DNA from: an uncultured Alphaproteobacteria bacterium
GTDB lineage: Bacteria > Pseudomonadota > Alphaproteobacteria > Rhodobacterales > Rhodobacteraceae
DNA length: 64,000 bases
Direction: 5' to 3'
NCBI GenBank assembly: GCA_902578545.1
Contig: CACHDI010000003.1
Span: forward strand, 106,333 to 170,332
Shown here: one piece after another, positions 11,904 through 21,761 of the stretch
Position numbering within the stretch: the first letter of the stretch is position 1
Layout of the letters: every line of letters begins with the position of its first letter
The notes under the pieces: generated by a model
What the model saw: only the letters and a program-made list of their open reading frames with translations
Told to the model about the DNA's origin: nothing
Databases searched by the model: none
Position numbers and translations under genes: made by a program

Positions 11904-13301
11904 TCATGCCTCTAACATTCTTCTTAGGATTTCTACTTCCTCTGCAATTTGTAAATCTTTATTTTTTAATTCTTCAATCTTCTTTACAGCATGAATTACA
12001 GTTGTATGGTCTCTCCCTCCAAATCTTCTTCCAATTTCAGGCAGGGACTTAGAAGTTAAATTTTTTGATAAGAACATAGCTAATTGCCTAGGTCTAGAAA
12101 TTGTTCTTGACCTTCTTGCTGATATCATATCACTCATTCTTAAATTGTAATGATCTGCTACTTTTCTTATGATTTCTTCAATTGTGACTTTTCTTTCAGA
12201 TATTCTAAGGATATCTGCTAAACATTCCTGAGCCATATCAATATCAATAGGCCTTCCAACTAATGAGGCATAAGCAAATAGCCTAGTCAAAGACCCCTCC
12301 AAAACTCTAACATTTGATGAAATTCTATGTGCTAAAAACTCCAGAATTCCATTATTAATATTAATCCCAGGATGAAGTTTACTTTGGATTTCTACTTTAG
12401 ATTGAAGTATCCCAAGTCTTAGCTCGTAGTCAGTTGGGTGAAGATCTACAACCAAACCCCATGCTAGTCTTGATTTAATCCTTTCTTCTAATCCATCAAT
12501 TTCTCCAGGGGCTCTGTCACCTGAAATTACTAATTGTTTTCCTTGTTCTACAAGAGCATTAAAAGTATGAAAAAATTCGTCCTGAGTACTTTCTTTACCT
12601 GCAATAAACTGAACATCATCAACCATAAGAATATCAACTGACCTAAAGATTTCTTTAAAACCATACATATCTTTAAATCTTAAAGCTTGCACAAATCTAT
12701 ACATAAACTGTTCTGCTGAAAGATATAACATTCTCGATGAAGGATTTGTCTTTTTTATTTGCCAAGCAATAGCATGCATTAGATGTGTTTTACCTAATCC
12801 AACTCCACCATATAAAAATAAAGGATTAAATGTAACAGGACCAATTTCAGATACACGTTTTGCTGCTGCATGCGCTAACTCATTAGGTTTTCCAACTACA
12901 AATCTTTCGAAAGTAAATCTTTTATCTAAAGGAGAGGAGGGTAACTCAATATTGTTATTATCTAAACTATTTTTTATATTAGATAAATTATTATCTCTTT
13001 TTTCGGGAATATTTTTTTCATTAGAAAATGGTAAAGAATTCTTATTTTTAAATTCAAATAATATATCATCGATAAAGATTTCTTCATTTTTGAAAGTTTC
13101 AATTATTGTTTCCCTGTAATTTCTATCGATCCAATTTGCTATAAAACTGTTGGGAACATTGAAAAATGCTGATTTTTTCTCAATTTTTACTAACTCAATC
13201 GACTCAATCCAGTTTTTGAAGATGTTTTTGCCTAATCTGGATTTAAGTATTAATCTAATCTTACTCCATGAATTAATCATTCCTGCTCCTTGCTCACTCA
13301 T
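11904..13301 (-). CDS. dnaA: Chromosomal replication initiator protein DnaA
   Basis: The 465-residue initiator has an N-terminal DnaB-interaction domain, a low-complexity Asn-rich linker, an AAA+ domain with GGVGLGKTHLMHA and VDDVQFIAG, and a C-terminal domain with the DnaA-box signature GGRDHTTVIHAVKK. I place the start at the ATG at 13301 (MSEQGAG), not the longer in-frame ATG at 13334. It overlaps the upstream rhodanese stop as ATGA, which suggests translational coupling, and the longer N-terminus would lie wholly inside the rhodanese gene. The origin-like gap is about 42 kb away. Confidence 0.96.
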   Translation of the reverse strand: MSEQGAGMINSWSKIRLILKSRLGKNIFKNWIESIELVKIEKKSAFFNVPNSFIANWIDRNYRETIIETFKNEEIFIDDILFEFKNKNSLPFSNEKNIPEKRDNNLSNIKNSLDNNNIELPSSPLDKRFTFERFVVGKPNELAHAAAKRVSEIGPVTFNPLFLYGGVGLGKTHLMHAIAWQIKKTNPSSRMLYLSAEQFMYRFVQALRFKDMYGFKEIFRSVDILMVDDVQFIAGKESTQDEFFHTFNALVEQGKQLVISGDRAPGEIDGLEERIKSRLAWGLVVDLHPTDYELRLGILQSKVEIQSKLHPGININNGILEFLAHRISSNVRVLEGSLTRLFAYASLVGRPIDIDMAQECLADILRISERKVTIEEIIRKVADHYNLRMSDMISARRSRTISRPRQLAMFLSKNLTSKSLPEIGRRFGGRDHTTVIHAVKKIEELKNKDLQIAEEVEILRRMLEA

Positions 13302-13771
13302 GACTGTTTCCATGGTAAACCAGAAAATTTCCAACCATTTGAAAATCCTCTTCTTTTATCTTCAGACAGATCACCTTCGAAACCAAATTTCACATTAATA
13401 CATTTTATGGTATTTTTTATATTTTGTTGTTGATTTACAAGAGTTTGAACCGAATAAGCAGCATAAAGTGATCTGGAACCAGAACGACAAATGAAATACA
13501 ATTTCGTGCAACTATCTAAATTTAATTTAGATAAAATTTCATCTTCAAAGTGTGGATTTTTTTGCATCAAAGGATAAAAAGCCCATTCGCAAAAAATAAT
13601 ATCATTTTTCATATTTTTAATATATGGATAGCCAACAAAATTCCATTCTGGCTTAGTTCTAACATCAATTAAATAGCTTGAATCATCTATAGATAAATCA
13701 CTATAAACAGAAGATGGCGGACTTTCTTCAATAATTATTTTTTTTTCAAAATTATCAGAAGATTGGCCCAA
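13298..13771 (-). CDS. Rhodanese domain protein upstream of dnaA
   Basis: The 157-residue single-domain rhodanese has the substrate-binding YLIDVRTKPEW motif near residue 33 and the active-site loop with Cys95 in FICRSGSRS. Such proteins transfer sulfane sulfur or act in sulfur/redox handling; the physiological partner is unknown. No signal peptide is visible, so it should be cytoplasmic. The likely start is TTG at 13771; there is no ATG near the start of the domain. Its TGA overlaps the dnaA ATG by four bases, so dnaA translation may depend on ribosomes finishing this gene. Confidence 0.85.
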   Translation of the reverse strand: MGQSSDNFEKKIIIEESPPSSVYSDLSIDDSSYLIDVRTKPEWNFVGYPYIKNMKNDIIFCEWAFYPLMQKNPHFEDEILSKLNLDSCTKLYFICRSGSRSLYAAYSVQTLVNQQQNIKNTIKCINVKFGFEGDLSEDKRRGFSNGWKFSGLPWKQS

Positions 13772-13917
13772 GATAATAACTTTCCAAAATGAAGATTTAT
13801 TGAACTGTTTTATTAATACACGACAAACTTAGAGAATCGATTAAGTTATTACAGGTTAAACATTGCTTCATATTGGAGCAATAGGAATGAAACAAGAACA
13901 TTAAAAAATATTTTAAT

Positions 13918-14184
13918 TTATTTTGAAATAGCTTTAATTCTGGAGGATAATCTAGATATTTTTCTGCTAGCGGTATTCTTATGAAAGATCCCTTTGGTTA
14001 CACCTCTCATTATTTCTGGTTGCGCAGCCTTTAAGCTTTCCATTGCCGCTTTAGCATCTTTTGATTCTAAAGCATCTTCTACCTTTCTAACAAAAGTTTT
14101 TATCCTAGACCTTCTAGATTTATTTATATCTGTCTTTCTTAACGTGTTTCTAATTCGCTTTTTTGCGGAAGGGGTATTAGCCAT
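13918..14184 (-). CDS. rpsT: 30S ribosomal protein S20
   Basis: The 88-residue, strongly basic, helical protein begins [17 protein letters not shown] and contains [15 protein letters not shown] near the end, both diagnostic of S20. It binds the 5' and 3'-minor domains of 16S rRNA during 30S assembly. The start is ATG. It lies between enoyl-CoA hydratase and the rhodanese-dnaA pair, matching the alphaproteobacterial mutM / ech / rpsT / dnaA order. Confidence 0.97.
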   Translation of the reverse strand: MANTPSAKKRIRNTLRKTDINKSRRSRIKTFVRKVEDALESKDAKAAMESLKAAQPEIMRGVTKGIFHKNTASRKISRLSSRIKAISK

Positions 14185-14250
14185 TTATTGTCTTTCCATT
14201 TATTTAAGGTGCTGATGGCATAGAGTTAACTAAAAGTCAACTATAAGAAG

Positions 14251-15027
14251 TTATCTATCTGAAAATTTTGGGGTCCTTTTTTCTACAAATGCAGCCATAC
14301 CCTCTTTTTGATCCTCTGTTGAAAACAGTGAATGAAACTTTCTTCTTTCAAAAATGATGCCTGATGAAAGATTTGATTCATATGAGAAATTTATAGATTC
14401 TTTTATTGCAATAATTGATGACATAGATTTTTCACTTATTTTTTTTGCTATTTCTATAATCTTTATTTCAAAATCTTTCTCTGGAAAAACTCTGCTTACT
14501 AAACCTACTCTTTCAGCCTCTTGGGCGTCCATGTATCTCCCTGTTAAGTGCATGTCCATTGCCTTATATTTACCTACTGATTTAGGAAGTCTCTGAGTTC
14601 CTCCTATTCCTGCCATAACTCCAAGGTTAATTTCGGGTTGTCCAAATTTAGCAGTTTCAGAAGCGATTAATATGTCACACATCATAGCTAATTCGCAACC
14701 ACCACCTAAAGCATAGCCCGAAACACCTGCAATAATCGGCTTTCTAAAAGAAGAAATTACGTTATGTTCTTTAGTAAAATAATCATCTAAATACATTTCT
14801 GTTGAATTTTTTTTCTCCATTTCTTTAATGTCAGCTCCAGCTGCAAAAAACTTTTCTGATCCTGTTAAAATTATAACTCTCACATTTACATCGTTACTTG
14901 ATTTTTCCAAAACAGAACAAAGCTCTTTTAACATTTTACCGTTTATTGCATTTAGAGCCTCAGGCCTATTGAGTCTTATTAACAAAACTGTTTCGTGATG
15001 TTCTAAAATAATTGTTTCGTAAGCCAT
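14251..15027 (-). CDS. Enoyl-CoA hydratase/isomerase family protein
   Basis: The 258-residue crotonase-fold protein has the oxyanion-hole segments FAAGADIKEME and ALGGGCELAMMCD, plus EINLGVMAGIGGTQRLP, where the two catalytic glutamates of true hydratases are expected. It should hydrate trans-2-enoyl-CoA in fatty-acid or amino-acid breakdown; the chain length is unknown. The position between mutM and rpsT is conserved in many Alphaproteobacteria, where it is annotated as enoyl-CoA hydratase. Confidence 0.92.
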   Translation of the reverse strand: MAYETIILEHHETVLLIRLNRPEALNAINGKMLKELCSVLEKSSNDVNVRVIILTGSEKFFAAGADIKEMEKKNSTEMYLDDYFTKEHNVISSFRKPIIAGVSGYALGGGCELAMMCDILIASETAKFGQPEINLGVMAGIGGTQRLPKSVGKYKAMDMHLTGRYMDAQEAERVGLVSRVFPEKDFEIKIIEIAKKISEKSMSSIIAIKESINFSYESNLSSGIIFERRKFHSLFSTEDQKEGMAAFVEKRTPKFSDR

Positions 15028-15093
15028 ATATTACTCAATAATTAAATGTGTATCTATTTACTACAATATTAAATATAGAACCAGACTAAATTT

Positions 15094-15978
15094 TCATAGC
15101 TGACAAATAGAACAAAAAAAAGTTGAACGACCAGATTGTTTTTTTCTCATTACAACTCCTTCACAATATTTTCTCTTACAATAGGAATTTTCTCTTGAAT
15201 AAACATTAAATAAATTTTGAAAATATCCTAATTCCCCACCTGTATCTTTAAAATCTTTCAGAGAAGATCCTCCAGCATTTATTGCTTTAGTTAATACTAT
15301 TTTTAAAGCATCTACCAAATCATCAAAATTTTGTTCATTCATATTATTACACATTTTATAAGGAGAAATTTTTGCCTCCCATAATGCTTCACAAGCATAA
15401 ATATTACCAATACCTGCAACTATATTTTGATCTAAAATTGCCGTTTTTATGAAACGTTTTTTTTGTTCAATTTTATCTTTTAAGATTGGAGAAGAAAAAT
15501 GGTTGCTTAATGGTTCAGGACCCAGTTTTGATAGCCATTTATGGTTTTCTATTCTATCCGTTCTACTTAAATCAATTGCTCCAAATCGCCTAACATCATT
15601 GAAAACCAATTGACTACCATCATCAAAATCAATTTTTACATGATCATGCTTTCCTAATTTTAATAGTGTATGGTGAAAAACTCCCATTTCTATTTCCTGT
15701 GATGAACTTTTTTTACTATGAGAATTATCGTAAACCAGTAATCTTCCAGACATGCCAAGATGAATAATTAAAGTATAATTAACATTGAAATTTATAAGTA
15801 AAAATTTACCTTTTCTATAAATTGAGAGAACAATTGCACCCTCAATTTTTTCTTTAATATTGGGTGGAATTAGCCATCTTAAGTCTTTACGAAATTGTTG
15901 ATATAAAGAAATTTTCTTACCAACTATCTTGATTCTCAAACCTCTACTTACAGTTTCTACTTCTGGTAATTCTGGCAA
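15094..15978 (-). CDS. mutM: Formamidopyrimidine-DNA glycosylase
   Basis: The N-terminus PELPEVETVSRGL supplies the obligatory Pro2 nucleophile and Glu3. RKGKFLLI near residue 57 carries the catalytic lysine, and the C-terminal zinc finger has the CX4C ... CX2C pattern (CKRKYC, CSIC) common in alphaproteobacterial MutM. It excises 8-oxoguanine and other oxidised purines and cleaves the abasic strand. Because Pro must follow the initiator, the start is fixed at TTG 15978; GAGGT lies a few bases upstream. This makes it a firm example of a TTG start in this genome. Confidence 0.97.
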   Translation of the reverse strand: MPELPEVETVSRGLRIKIVGKKISLYQQFRKDLRWLIPPNIKEKIEGAIVLSIYRKGKFLLINFNVNYTLIIHLGMSGRLLVYDNSHSKKSSSQEIEMGVFHHTLLKLGKHDHVKIDFDDGSQLVFNDVRRFGAIDLSRTDRIENHKWLSKLGPEPLSNHFSSPILKDKIEQKKRFIKTAILDQNIVAGIGNIYACEALWEAKISPYKMCNNMNEQNFDDLVDALKIVLTKAINAGGSSLKDFKDTGGELGYFQNLFNVYSRENSYCKRKYCEGVVMRKKQSGRSTFFCSICQL

Positions 15979-16043
15979 ACAAGACCTCTTTTTTTTGGAA
16001 TTCGTAGGTTAATATAGTATTCTTAAATCAAAATAAAATAAAT

Positions 16044-16982
16044 GTGATGATTATGAGAAAAACAGCTCTTTATTACAATGATATATTCTTAGAACATCTG
16101 GTTCCTATTGGACATCCTGAAAATAAGAATAGAATACGTTTTATATTAGATAAAATAAAAAAAAGTGATTTAAAAGGTCTTAAAATTAATTCTGCTAAAC
16201 CAGCTAATTATAACATTCTAAGATTGGGACACTCTGATAAGTATTTAAATTGGCTTGATAGATTAAAACCGGGAGAAGAAATTATTAAAATAGACCAGGA
16301 TACTTTTATGTCAAAAAAGTCTCTTCAAGCAGCTAAAATAGGTGTTGGTTGTGTTATTGGTGCTATTGATAGTATTGTGGAAATGCAAAATAAAAATGCG
16401 TTCTGTTTGATAAGGCCACCTGGGCATCATGCTGAGAGAGAAAAGGCTATGGGTTTTTGTTTTTTAAATAACATAGCAATAGGAGCAAAGTATTTAAAAG
16501 AAATCAAACAAATCGACAAAATAGCGATTGTAGATTTTGATGTTCATCATGGAAATGGAACTCAAAACATTTTATGGAATGACCCAGATTGTCTTTTTAT
16601 TTCAATTCACCAGAGTAATTTATTCCCATTTACTGGATTAGAAAATGAAACAGGAAATAAAAACAATATACTTAATATACCTGTAAATGCAAATTCAAAT
16701 AGTTTTGAATTTAGATATATTGTTGATAAGGTCGTTATCCCTAGATTAAAAGAGTTTCAACCAAAGTTTTTATTAATATCTGCCGGATTTGATGGTGAAA
16801 AGAATGACCAAATGTCTCAAACACAGTGGGTGGAGAGTGATTTTATATACCTCACAAAAAAATTAAAAAATTTAGCAAAAAAATATTGCGATAACAGAAT
16901 TGTTTCTTGTTTAGAAGGGGGGTATCATCTGGAAAAACTTGCCTCATGCTGTGTTTCACATATAAAGTCTTTAATGGAGTAA
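16044..16982 (+). CDS. Histone deacetylase-like (class II/acetoin utilisation type) amidohydrolase
   Basis: The 312-residue protein has the zinc-dependent deacetylase signature: RPPGHHAE with the catalytic His pair near 127, GFCFLNN, VDFDVHHGNGTQ with zinc-binding Asp and His, and SAGFDGEKND with the second Asp. Bacterial homologues deacetylate acetylated lysines, acetylpolyamines or similar amides; the substrate is unknown here. The N-terminus offers GTG 16044, ATG 16047 and ATG 16053 with no decisive ribosome site. It is two bases from xseB, as in many Alphaproteobacteria. Confidence 0.9.
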   Translation: MMIMRKTALYYNDIFLEHLVPIGHPENKNRIRFILDKIKKSDLKGLKINSAKPANYNILRLGHSDKYLNWLDRLKPGEEIIKIDQDTFMSKKSLQAAKIGVGCVIGAIDSIVEMQNKNAFCLIRPPGHHAEREKAMGFCFLNNIAIGAKYLKEIKQIDKIAIVDFDVHHGNGTQNILWNDPDCLFISIHQSNLFPFTGLENETGNKNNILNIPVNANSNSFEFRYIVDKVVIPRLKEFQPKFLLISAGFDGEKNDQMSQTQWVESDFIYLTKKLKNLAKKYCDNRIVSCLEGGYHLEKLASCCVSHIKSLME

Positions 16983-16984
16983 TA

Positions 16985-17215
16985 ATGAACAAAGATATAA
17001 CTGAAAATATTACCTTTGAAAAAGCAATCGAAGAATTAGAAGATATAATTAAAAGCCTCGAACAAGGTGATGTACCTTTGGATGATACTATTGAATTATA
17101 TGAAAGGGGTGCAAAATTAAAAGATTTTTGCGAAAAAAAACTTAAAGATGCAGAGATAAAAATAAAAAAAATAAATGAAAATACAAAAACCAAGGAAATA
17201 ATTATTGAAGATTGA
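16985..17215 (+). CDS. xseB: Exodeoxyribonuclease VII small subunit
   Basis: The 76-residue protein matches XseB: ITFEKAIEELEDIIKSLEQGDVPLDDTIELYERG is the typical helical core, including the LEQGDVPLDD turn. It pairs with XseA to degrade single-stranded DNA in repair; xseA is not in this window. ATG at 16985 is preferred because it follows the deacetylase stop directly; an upstream in-frame start would overlap that gene by 78 bases. Its 3' end overlaps the ispA start. Confidence 0.93.
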   Translation: MNKDITENITFEKAIEELEDIIKSLEQGDVPLDDTIELYERGAKLKDFCEKKLKDAEIKIKKINENTKTKEIIIED

Positions 17216-18116
17216 AAAAAATGTAGAGCCTATAAAGTCTAATGAATTCTTAAAAGAATTATCTTTTTGTCGAAATGATACAAATTCTTATTTAAGAAAA
17301 TTACTTCCCCAAGAAAATAATGAAGTTTTATATGATGCAATTAATTATGCAATATTTAGCGGGGGTAAAAGATTTAGAGCATTTTTAGTTATACAAGCTG
17401 CTAAACTATTTGAAATACCAAAGATTAGGGCGCTACAAGCTGCTTCAGCTATTGAAACTACACATACCTATTCTTTAGTGCATGACGACTTACCATCAAT
17501 GGACAATGACGACATAAGAAGAGGTAAACCTACAGTCCACATAAAGTGGGACGAAGCTACAGCAGTTTTAGTAGGTGATGCATTACAAGCTTTTGCATAT
17601 CAAATACTTTCTGATAAAAAAACTCATCCAAATTCTGAAGTTAGATTACATTTAATCAAAACTCTTTCTGAAGCTTCCGGCCATAATGGTATGGTATTAG
17701 GTCAATCTAAAGATTTAGAAGCAGAAAAAAATGTTAAATCACCTCAATTAAAGGATATAGTCAATTTACAAAAACTAAAAACTGGGGCACTTTTCAGATG
17801 GTCTTTAGGGTCTGCAAGCATATTGGCAGAAGAAAAAAACGATCATTTAAAAATATATGCTGAAGCCATTGGACTTGCTTTTCAAATAAAAGATGACCTT
17901 CTTGATCATGAAGGCACAACAGAAAAAATTGGAAAAAAAGTAGGTAAGGATAGTCAAGCAGGGAAGGCTACATTGGTATCAATCTTAGGAGTAGAAAATG
18001 CAAAAAAAAGGTGTTTAGAATTATGTGACGAAGCTTGTGAATCCCTTAATTTATTTGGTAAGAAATCAGAAATGTTAAAAACAGCCGCAAGATTTACAAT
18101 TGAACGTGGTTTTTAA
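17205..18116 (+). CDS. ispA: Farnesyl diphosphate synthase (polyprenyl synthetase)
   Basis: The 303-residue product has GGKRFRAFL near residue 45, the first Asp-rich motif DDLPSMDNDD around 88-97 and the second KDDLLD around 229, all needed for Mg-diphosphate binding. It condenses IPP with DMAPP/GPP to form FPP, feeding undecaprenyl-phosphate and quinone synthesis; uppP at 31.1 kb acts downstream. The start is TTG at 17205, overlapping xseB. The usual following gene, dxs, is absent; instead a convergent aminopeptidase gene follows after one base. Confidence 0.94.
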   Translation: MKIEKNVEPIKSNEFLKELSFCRNDTNSYLRKLLPQENNEVLYDAINYAIFSGGKRFRAFLVIQAAKLFEIPKIRALQAASAIETTHTYSLVHDDLPSMDNDDIRRGKPTVHIKWDEATAVLVGDALQAFAYQILSDKKTHPNSEVRLHLIKTLSEASGHNGMVLGQSKDLEAEKNVKSPQLKDIVNLQKLKTGALFRWSLGSASILAEEKNDHLKIYAEAIGLAFQIKDDLLDHEGTTEKIGKKVGKDSQAGKATLVSILGVENAKKRCLELCDEACESLNLFGKKSEMLKTAARFTIERGF

Positions 18117-18117
18117 T

Positions 18118-19530
18118 TTAATTAAAAAATTTTTCCTCAATTGCTGTACCTAAAGACCTTACTCCTTGCATTAAACCTCCATAAGTTTTACCAGGTTTTG
18201 ATTTTGTATTCCAACCAAATATATCAAAGTGTAAAAACATATTGTGACTTTTTGTAAATTTTTTTAAAAAAAGCGCAGCCGTTATAGCGCCAGCCATTCC
18301 ACTTAAAGGTGCATTATTTAAATCTGTAAATTCCGATGATAATTCTTTATTATAATCTTTATAAAATGGAAGTCGCCAAACTGGGTCAAACACTTTATCT
18401 CCACTTTTTTTTAATAGGTCTGCAAAATCATCACAAGTTGAAAAGAAAGGAGTTATATCCGGTCCCATTGCTACTCTAGCTGCTCCAGTAAGTGAAGCAA
18501 ATGTTACCAAAATATCTGATTTTTTTTCGGTTGAATATGTCAAAGCATCAGCCAAAATTAATCTTCCCTCAGCATCTGTATTTTTAATTTCTATTCCCTT
18601 ACCACTTCTAGAAATTAAAATATCACCTGGTCTAAATGACTTTTCTGATAAAGAATTCTCTACACAAGGAATCAGTATTCTCAAATTAAGATTTAAATTT
18701 AATCTTATTAAATAGTGAGCAAGACCCAAAACTGAAGCTGCTCCTGACATATCTTTCTTCATATTCATCATGCCAAAACCGCTCTTTAAATTTAGTCCTC
18801 CTGTATCGAAACAAACACCCTTTCCTATTAAAGTTAGATTAAGCGATGAATTAGATCTTTTATATGTTAACTCAAATAGTCGCGGTTTATTTGATGAGGC
18901 TTTTCCTACCTCATGAATTAAAGGAAAATCTTTTTTTAGACTTTTTCCACAAACAATTTTAAGTTTTGTATTATGAAAATTTGAGAATTTTTTTACATAT
19001 TCCTCAAAATAATTAGGATTTAAAATATTCGCTGGAAGATTTATTAAATCCCTGACAACATACTCGCTTTCAGCAAAGTATAATATCTTATTCTTTTTTT
19101 TATAATTAGGTAGATTTAGAGTTGGCTTTTTTAAACTTTTTGACCTTTTATGATATTCTTTAAAAGAATAAAAACTCAAATAAAAACCTAAAATCAACTC
19201 AAATGTGTTTTCATTTTTTGGATAATTTTTAATGAGGTAATTATTCTTGGGTAATTTTGAAAGCTGACTTCCAATTAAAAATTTTGAAACTTTTCTTGTT
19301 TTTTTCATTCCAAAAATAACAGAAGAAATTTTACCATTTATGTCTGGTAAAATGACATAATTGCCATAATTAAAATTAAAATTTAATTGTTTTAAAAAAC
19401 TATAGTTTGCGGTTGTTAGTATTTTTTCTATTTCAGAAAATTTACTACAGAAATGAATAGTAATTGTTTTTTTTAAAGTTTTATTGGATATTATTTTTGA
19501 ATTAATTCTTTTTAACGATTTTTGTATCAA
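18118..19530 (-). CDS. M17 leucyl aminopeptidase family protein
   Basis: The 470-residue protein has the M17 catalytic domain: LIGKGVCFDTGGLNLK with a metal-binding Lys and Asp, MKKDMSGAA, and the family signature NTDAEGRLILADAL with catalytic metal ligands. It removes N-terminal residues from peptides with two divalent metals. The N-terminal domain (about 1-150) is lysine-rich and divergent from PepA, resembling the alphaproteobacterial short M17 form. The apparent start is TTG at 19530. It is the last gene of a minus-strand run after asd. Confidence 0.92.
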   Translation of the reverse strand: MIQKSLKRINSKIISNKTLKKTITIHFCSKFSEIEKILTTANYSFLKQLNFNFNYGNYVILPDINGKISSVIFGMKKTRKVSKFLIGSQLSKLPKNNYLIKNYPKNENTFELILGFYLSFYSFKEYHKRSKSLKKPTLNLPNYKKKNKILYFAESEYVVRDLINLPANILNPNYFEEYVKKFSNFHNTKLKIVCGKSLKKDFPLIHEVGKASSNKPRLFELTYKRSNSSLNLTLIGKGVCFDTGGLNLKSGFGMMNMKKDMSGAASVLGLAHYLIRLNLNLNLRILIPCVENSLSEKSFRPGDILISRSGKGIEIKNTDAEGRLILADALTYSTEKKSDILVTFASLTGAARVAMGPDITPFFSTCDDFADLLKKSGDKVFDPVWRLPFYKDYNKELSSEFTDLNNAPLSGMAGAITAALFLKKFTKSHNMFLHFDIFGWNTKSKPGKTYGGLMQGVRSLGTAIEEKFFN

Positions 19531-19542
19531 TGAAAAACTTTT

Positions 19543-20562
19543 CTAATTTAATTTAAATTTCTTTATAAAAAGCTCAGCTATTTGTACTGCATTTAATGCT
19601 GCGCCTTTTCTTAAATTATCAGATACACACCATAAATTTAGTCCATTTTCAATAGTGGTATCCTGTCTTATTCTACTAACAAATGTGTTATAATCACCAA
19701 CACACTCTATGGGTGAGATGTAACCTCCATCTTCCAGCTTATCTACAACTAATATACTTTCCGAATTTCTTAAAATTTCTCTAGCATCAGTTTCTTCCAT
19801 TGGTTTTTCGAACTCAATATTTATGGACTCAGCATGTCCTACAAATACTGGTACTCTTACACAAGTAGCCGTAACTTTTATTTTACTATCTAATATTTTT
19901 TTGGTTTCTGCAGCCATCTTCCACTCTTCTTTTGTTTGACCATCAGGAAGAAATTTGTCGATATGAGGTATGACGTTGAAAGCTATTTGTTTTGTAAAAT
20001 TTGTTGGTTCTACTTCCTGACCAGGCACATAAATTCCTTTTGTTTGCAACCATAATTCATCCATTGCAGCTTTACCCGCACCAGATACAGACTGATAAGT
20101 TGAAACTACAACCCTTTTTATTTTAGCTACATCATGTAGAGGTTTCAAAGCTACTACCATTTGAGCTGTGGAACAATTTGGATTTGCAATAATATTTTTA
20201 TTTTTGTAATTATAAATATCTTGAGGATTTACCTCAGGAACTACTAAAGGAACATTAAAATCATACCTAAAAAGTGATGAATTATCGATTACGGTACAAC
20301 CGCTTTTAGTAGCAATAGATGAATATTTTTTTGTAGATTCGGATCCAATAGCAAAAAGAGCTAAATCCCAATTTTTAAAATCAAAAGTTTCTAAATCTTT
20401 AACTTTTAATGATTGGTCCCCAAAACTTACTTCAGATCCAACTGACTTTCTGCTTGCAAGTGCTGCAATTCTTGAAATTGGGAATTTTCTGTCCGAAAGT
20501 ATGTTAAGTATTTCTCTACCAACATTACCAGTAGCGCCTACTATGGCAACTGAAATGCTCAT
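19543..20562 (-). CDS. asd: Aspartate-semialdehyde dehydrogenase
   Basis: This is a 339-residue NADPH-dependent enzyme: GATGNVGREIL forms the nucleotide loop, the active-site Cys lies in NPNCSTAQMV, and SGAGKAAMDEL is conserved. It converts aspartyl phosphate to the semialdehyde, the branch point to lysine/diaminopimelate, threonine and methionine. ATG at 20562 is chosen over an in-frame TTG 12 bp upstream because GGAG sits six bases before it. It follows leuB by about 18 bp, as in many Alphaproteobacteria. Confidence 0.96.
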   Translation of the reverse strand: MSISVAIVGATGNVGREILNILSDRKFPISRIAALASRKSVGSEVSFGDQSLKVKDLETFDFKNWDLALFAIGSESTKKYSSIATKSGCTVIDNSSLFRYDFNVPLVVPEVNPQDIYNYKNKNIIANPNCSTAQMVVALKPLHDVAKIKRVVVSTYQSVSGAGKAAMDELWLQTKGIYVPGQEVEPTNFTKQIAFNVIPHIDKFLPDGQTKEEWKMAAETKKILDSKIKVTATCVRVPVFVGHAESINIEFEKPMEETDAREILRNSESILVVDKLEDGGYISPIECVGDYNTFVSRIRQDTTIENGLNLWCVSDNLRKGAALNAVQIAELFIKKFKLN

Positions 20563-20580
20563 TTTTTTCTCCAAAAAGTC

Positions 20581-21690
20581 TTATAATTGTATATTAAGTT
20601 CATTTAAAATCTCATCGCAAACTTCTTTTGTACTTGATGGTTTTTGATTTTCTTTTTGAAGTAAATCAGCAGTTCTAATACCCTTGCTCAGTACTCTTTC
20701 AACAGATTTATCTAACAACTCAGCTTCTTTCTTTAAATCAAAAGTATATTTTAAAGCCATTGAAAAACTTAAAATACAAGCTATTGGATTAGCGAGCCCT
20801 TTACCACATATGTCTGGAGCAGAACCATGAACGGGTTCATACATAGCTTTTAATTTACCATTAGCATTTTTATTTCCTAGACTTGCTGATGGTAACATAC
20901 CTAAACTTCCAGTAAGCATTGCTGCACAGTCAGATAACAAATCTCCAAATAAATTGTCTGTAACTATTACGTCAAATTGTTTGGGCCATCTAACTAACTG
21001 CATAGCTCCAGCATCTGCATACATATGACTAAGTTCTATTTCAGGATAATCTCTATCTCTTATCTTCTGTACTACCTCACGCCATAATACTCCAACTTCC
21101 ATAACATTTGCTTTCTCCATAGAACAAACCTTTTTACTTCTCTTTGAAGCTATCTCAAATGCAGATATGGCAACTCTTTCGATTTCGCTCTCTGAGTAGT
21201 AAGTTGTGTTTACAGCATATCTTTCACCAGTTTTTGATTTCTCTATTCCCCTTGGTTCACCGAAATATGATCCAGAGCTTAATTCCCTTACTATCATAAT
21301 ATCAAGACCTGAAACTATGTTAGGTTTTAAAGAAGAATAATCTGACAAAGCATCAAAACATTGAGCTGGCCTTAAATTTGAATAAAGATCTAATTCTTTT
21401 CTTAATTTTAAAAGACCTCTTTCAGGTTTAAGTGAAAATTCAAGATTATCATATTTTGGACCACCTACTGCTCCCAATAAAATTGCATCAACTTCATTTG
21501 CAATTCTTAAAGTTTCATCAGAAAGTGGGGTACCATATTTATCGTAAGCAGCTCCACCTACATCATCAAATTTTTTCTCAAATTCAACATCTAATTTTTT
21601 TTCAAACCATTCAATTATTCGACACACCTCATCCATTACCTCTGGACCAATACCATCCCCTGGTAATATTAGTAAGGAACCTACAGCCAT
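20581..21690 (-). CDS. leuB: 3-isopropylmalate dehydrogenase
   Basis: The 369-residue product begins with [13 protein letters not shown] and shows GAVGGPKYD, the substrate-binding arginines near RPAQCF and [15 protein letters not shown], and the signature [20 protein letters not shown]. It oxidatively decarboxylates 3-isopropylmalate in leucine synthesis. The ATG is preceded by AAAGGATG. It lies 71 bp after leuD in the leuC-leuD-leuB-asd series. Confidence 0.97.
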   Translation of the reverse strand: MAVGSLLILPGDGIGPEVMDEVCRIIEWFEKKLDVEFEKKFDDVGGAAYDKYGTPLSDETLRIANEVDAILLGAVGGPKYDNLEFSLKPERGLLKLRKELDLYSNLRPAQCFDALSDYSSLKPNIVSGLDIMIVRELSSGSYFGEPRGIEKSKTGERYAVNTTYYSESEIERVAISAFEIASKRSKKVCSMEKANVMEVGVLWREVVQKIRDRDYPEIELSHMYADAGAMQLVRWPKQFDVIVTDNLFGDLLSDCAAMLTGSLGMLPSASLGNKNANGKLKAMYEPVHGSAPDICGKGLANPIACILSFSMALKYTFDLKKEAELLDKSVERVLSKGIRTADLLQKENQKPSSTKEVCDEILNELNIQL

Positions 21691-21761
21691 AAAAACATCC
21701 TTTCGAAAATTTTATCTTGCGTAACTAAGAATTTGTAAATTTAGAGATTAATAACCTTTTC

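Noticed and set aside
13862..13882. Hairpin downstream of rpsT (ATTGCTTC...GGAGCAAT) as a terminator
   Set aside because: On the minus-strand transcript the stem has a mismatch and no T run follows, so it is not a convincing intrinsic terminator.
21432..21692. Plus-strand open frame rich in His/Gln opposite leuB
   Set aside because: Its biased composition is the complement of leuB codons and it has no domain.
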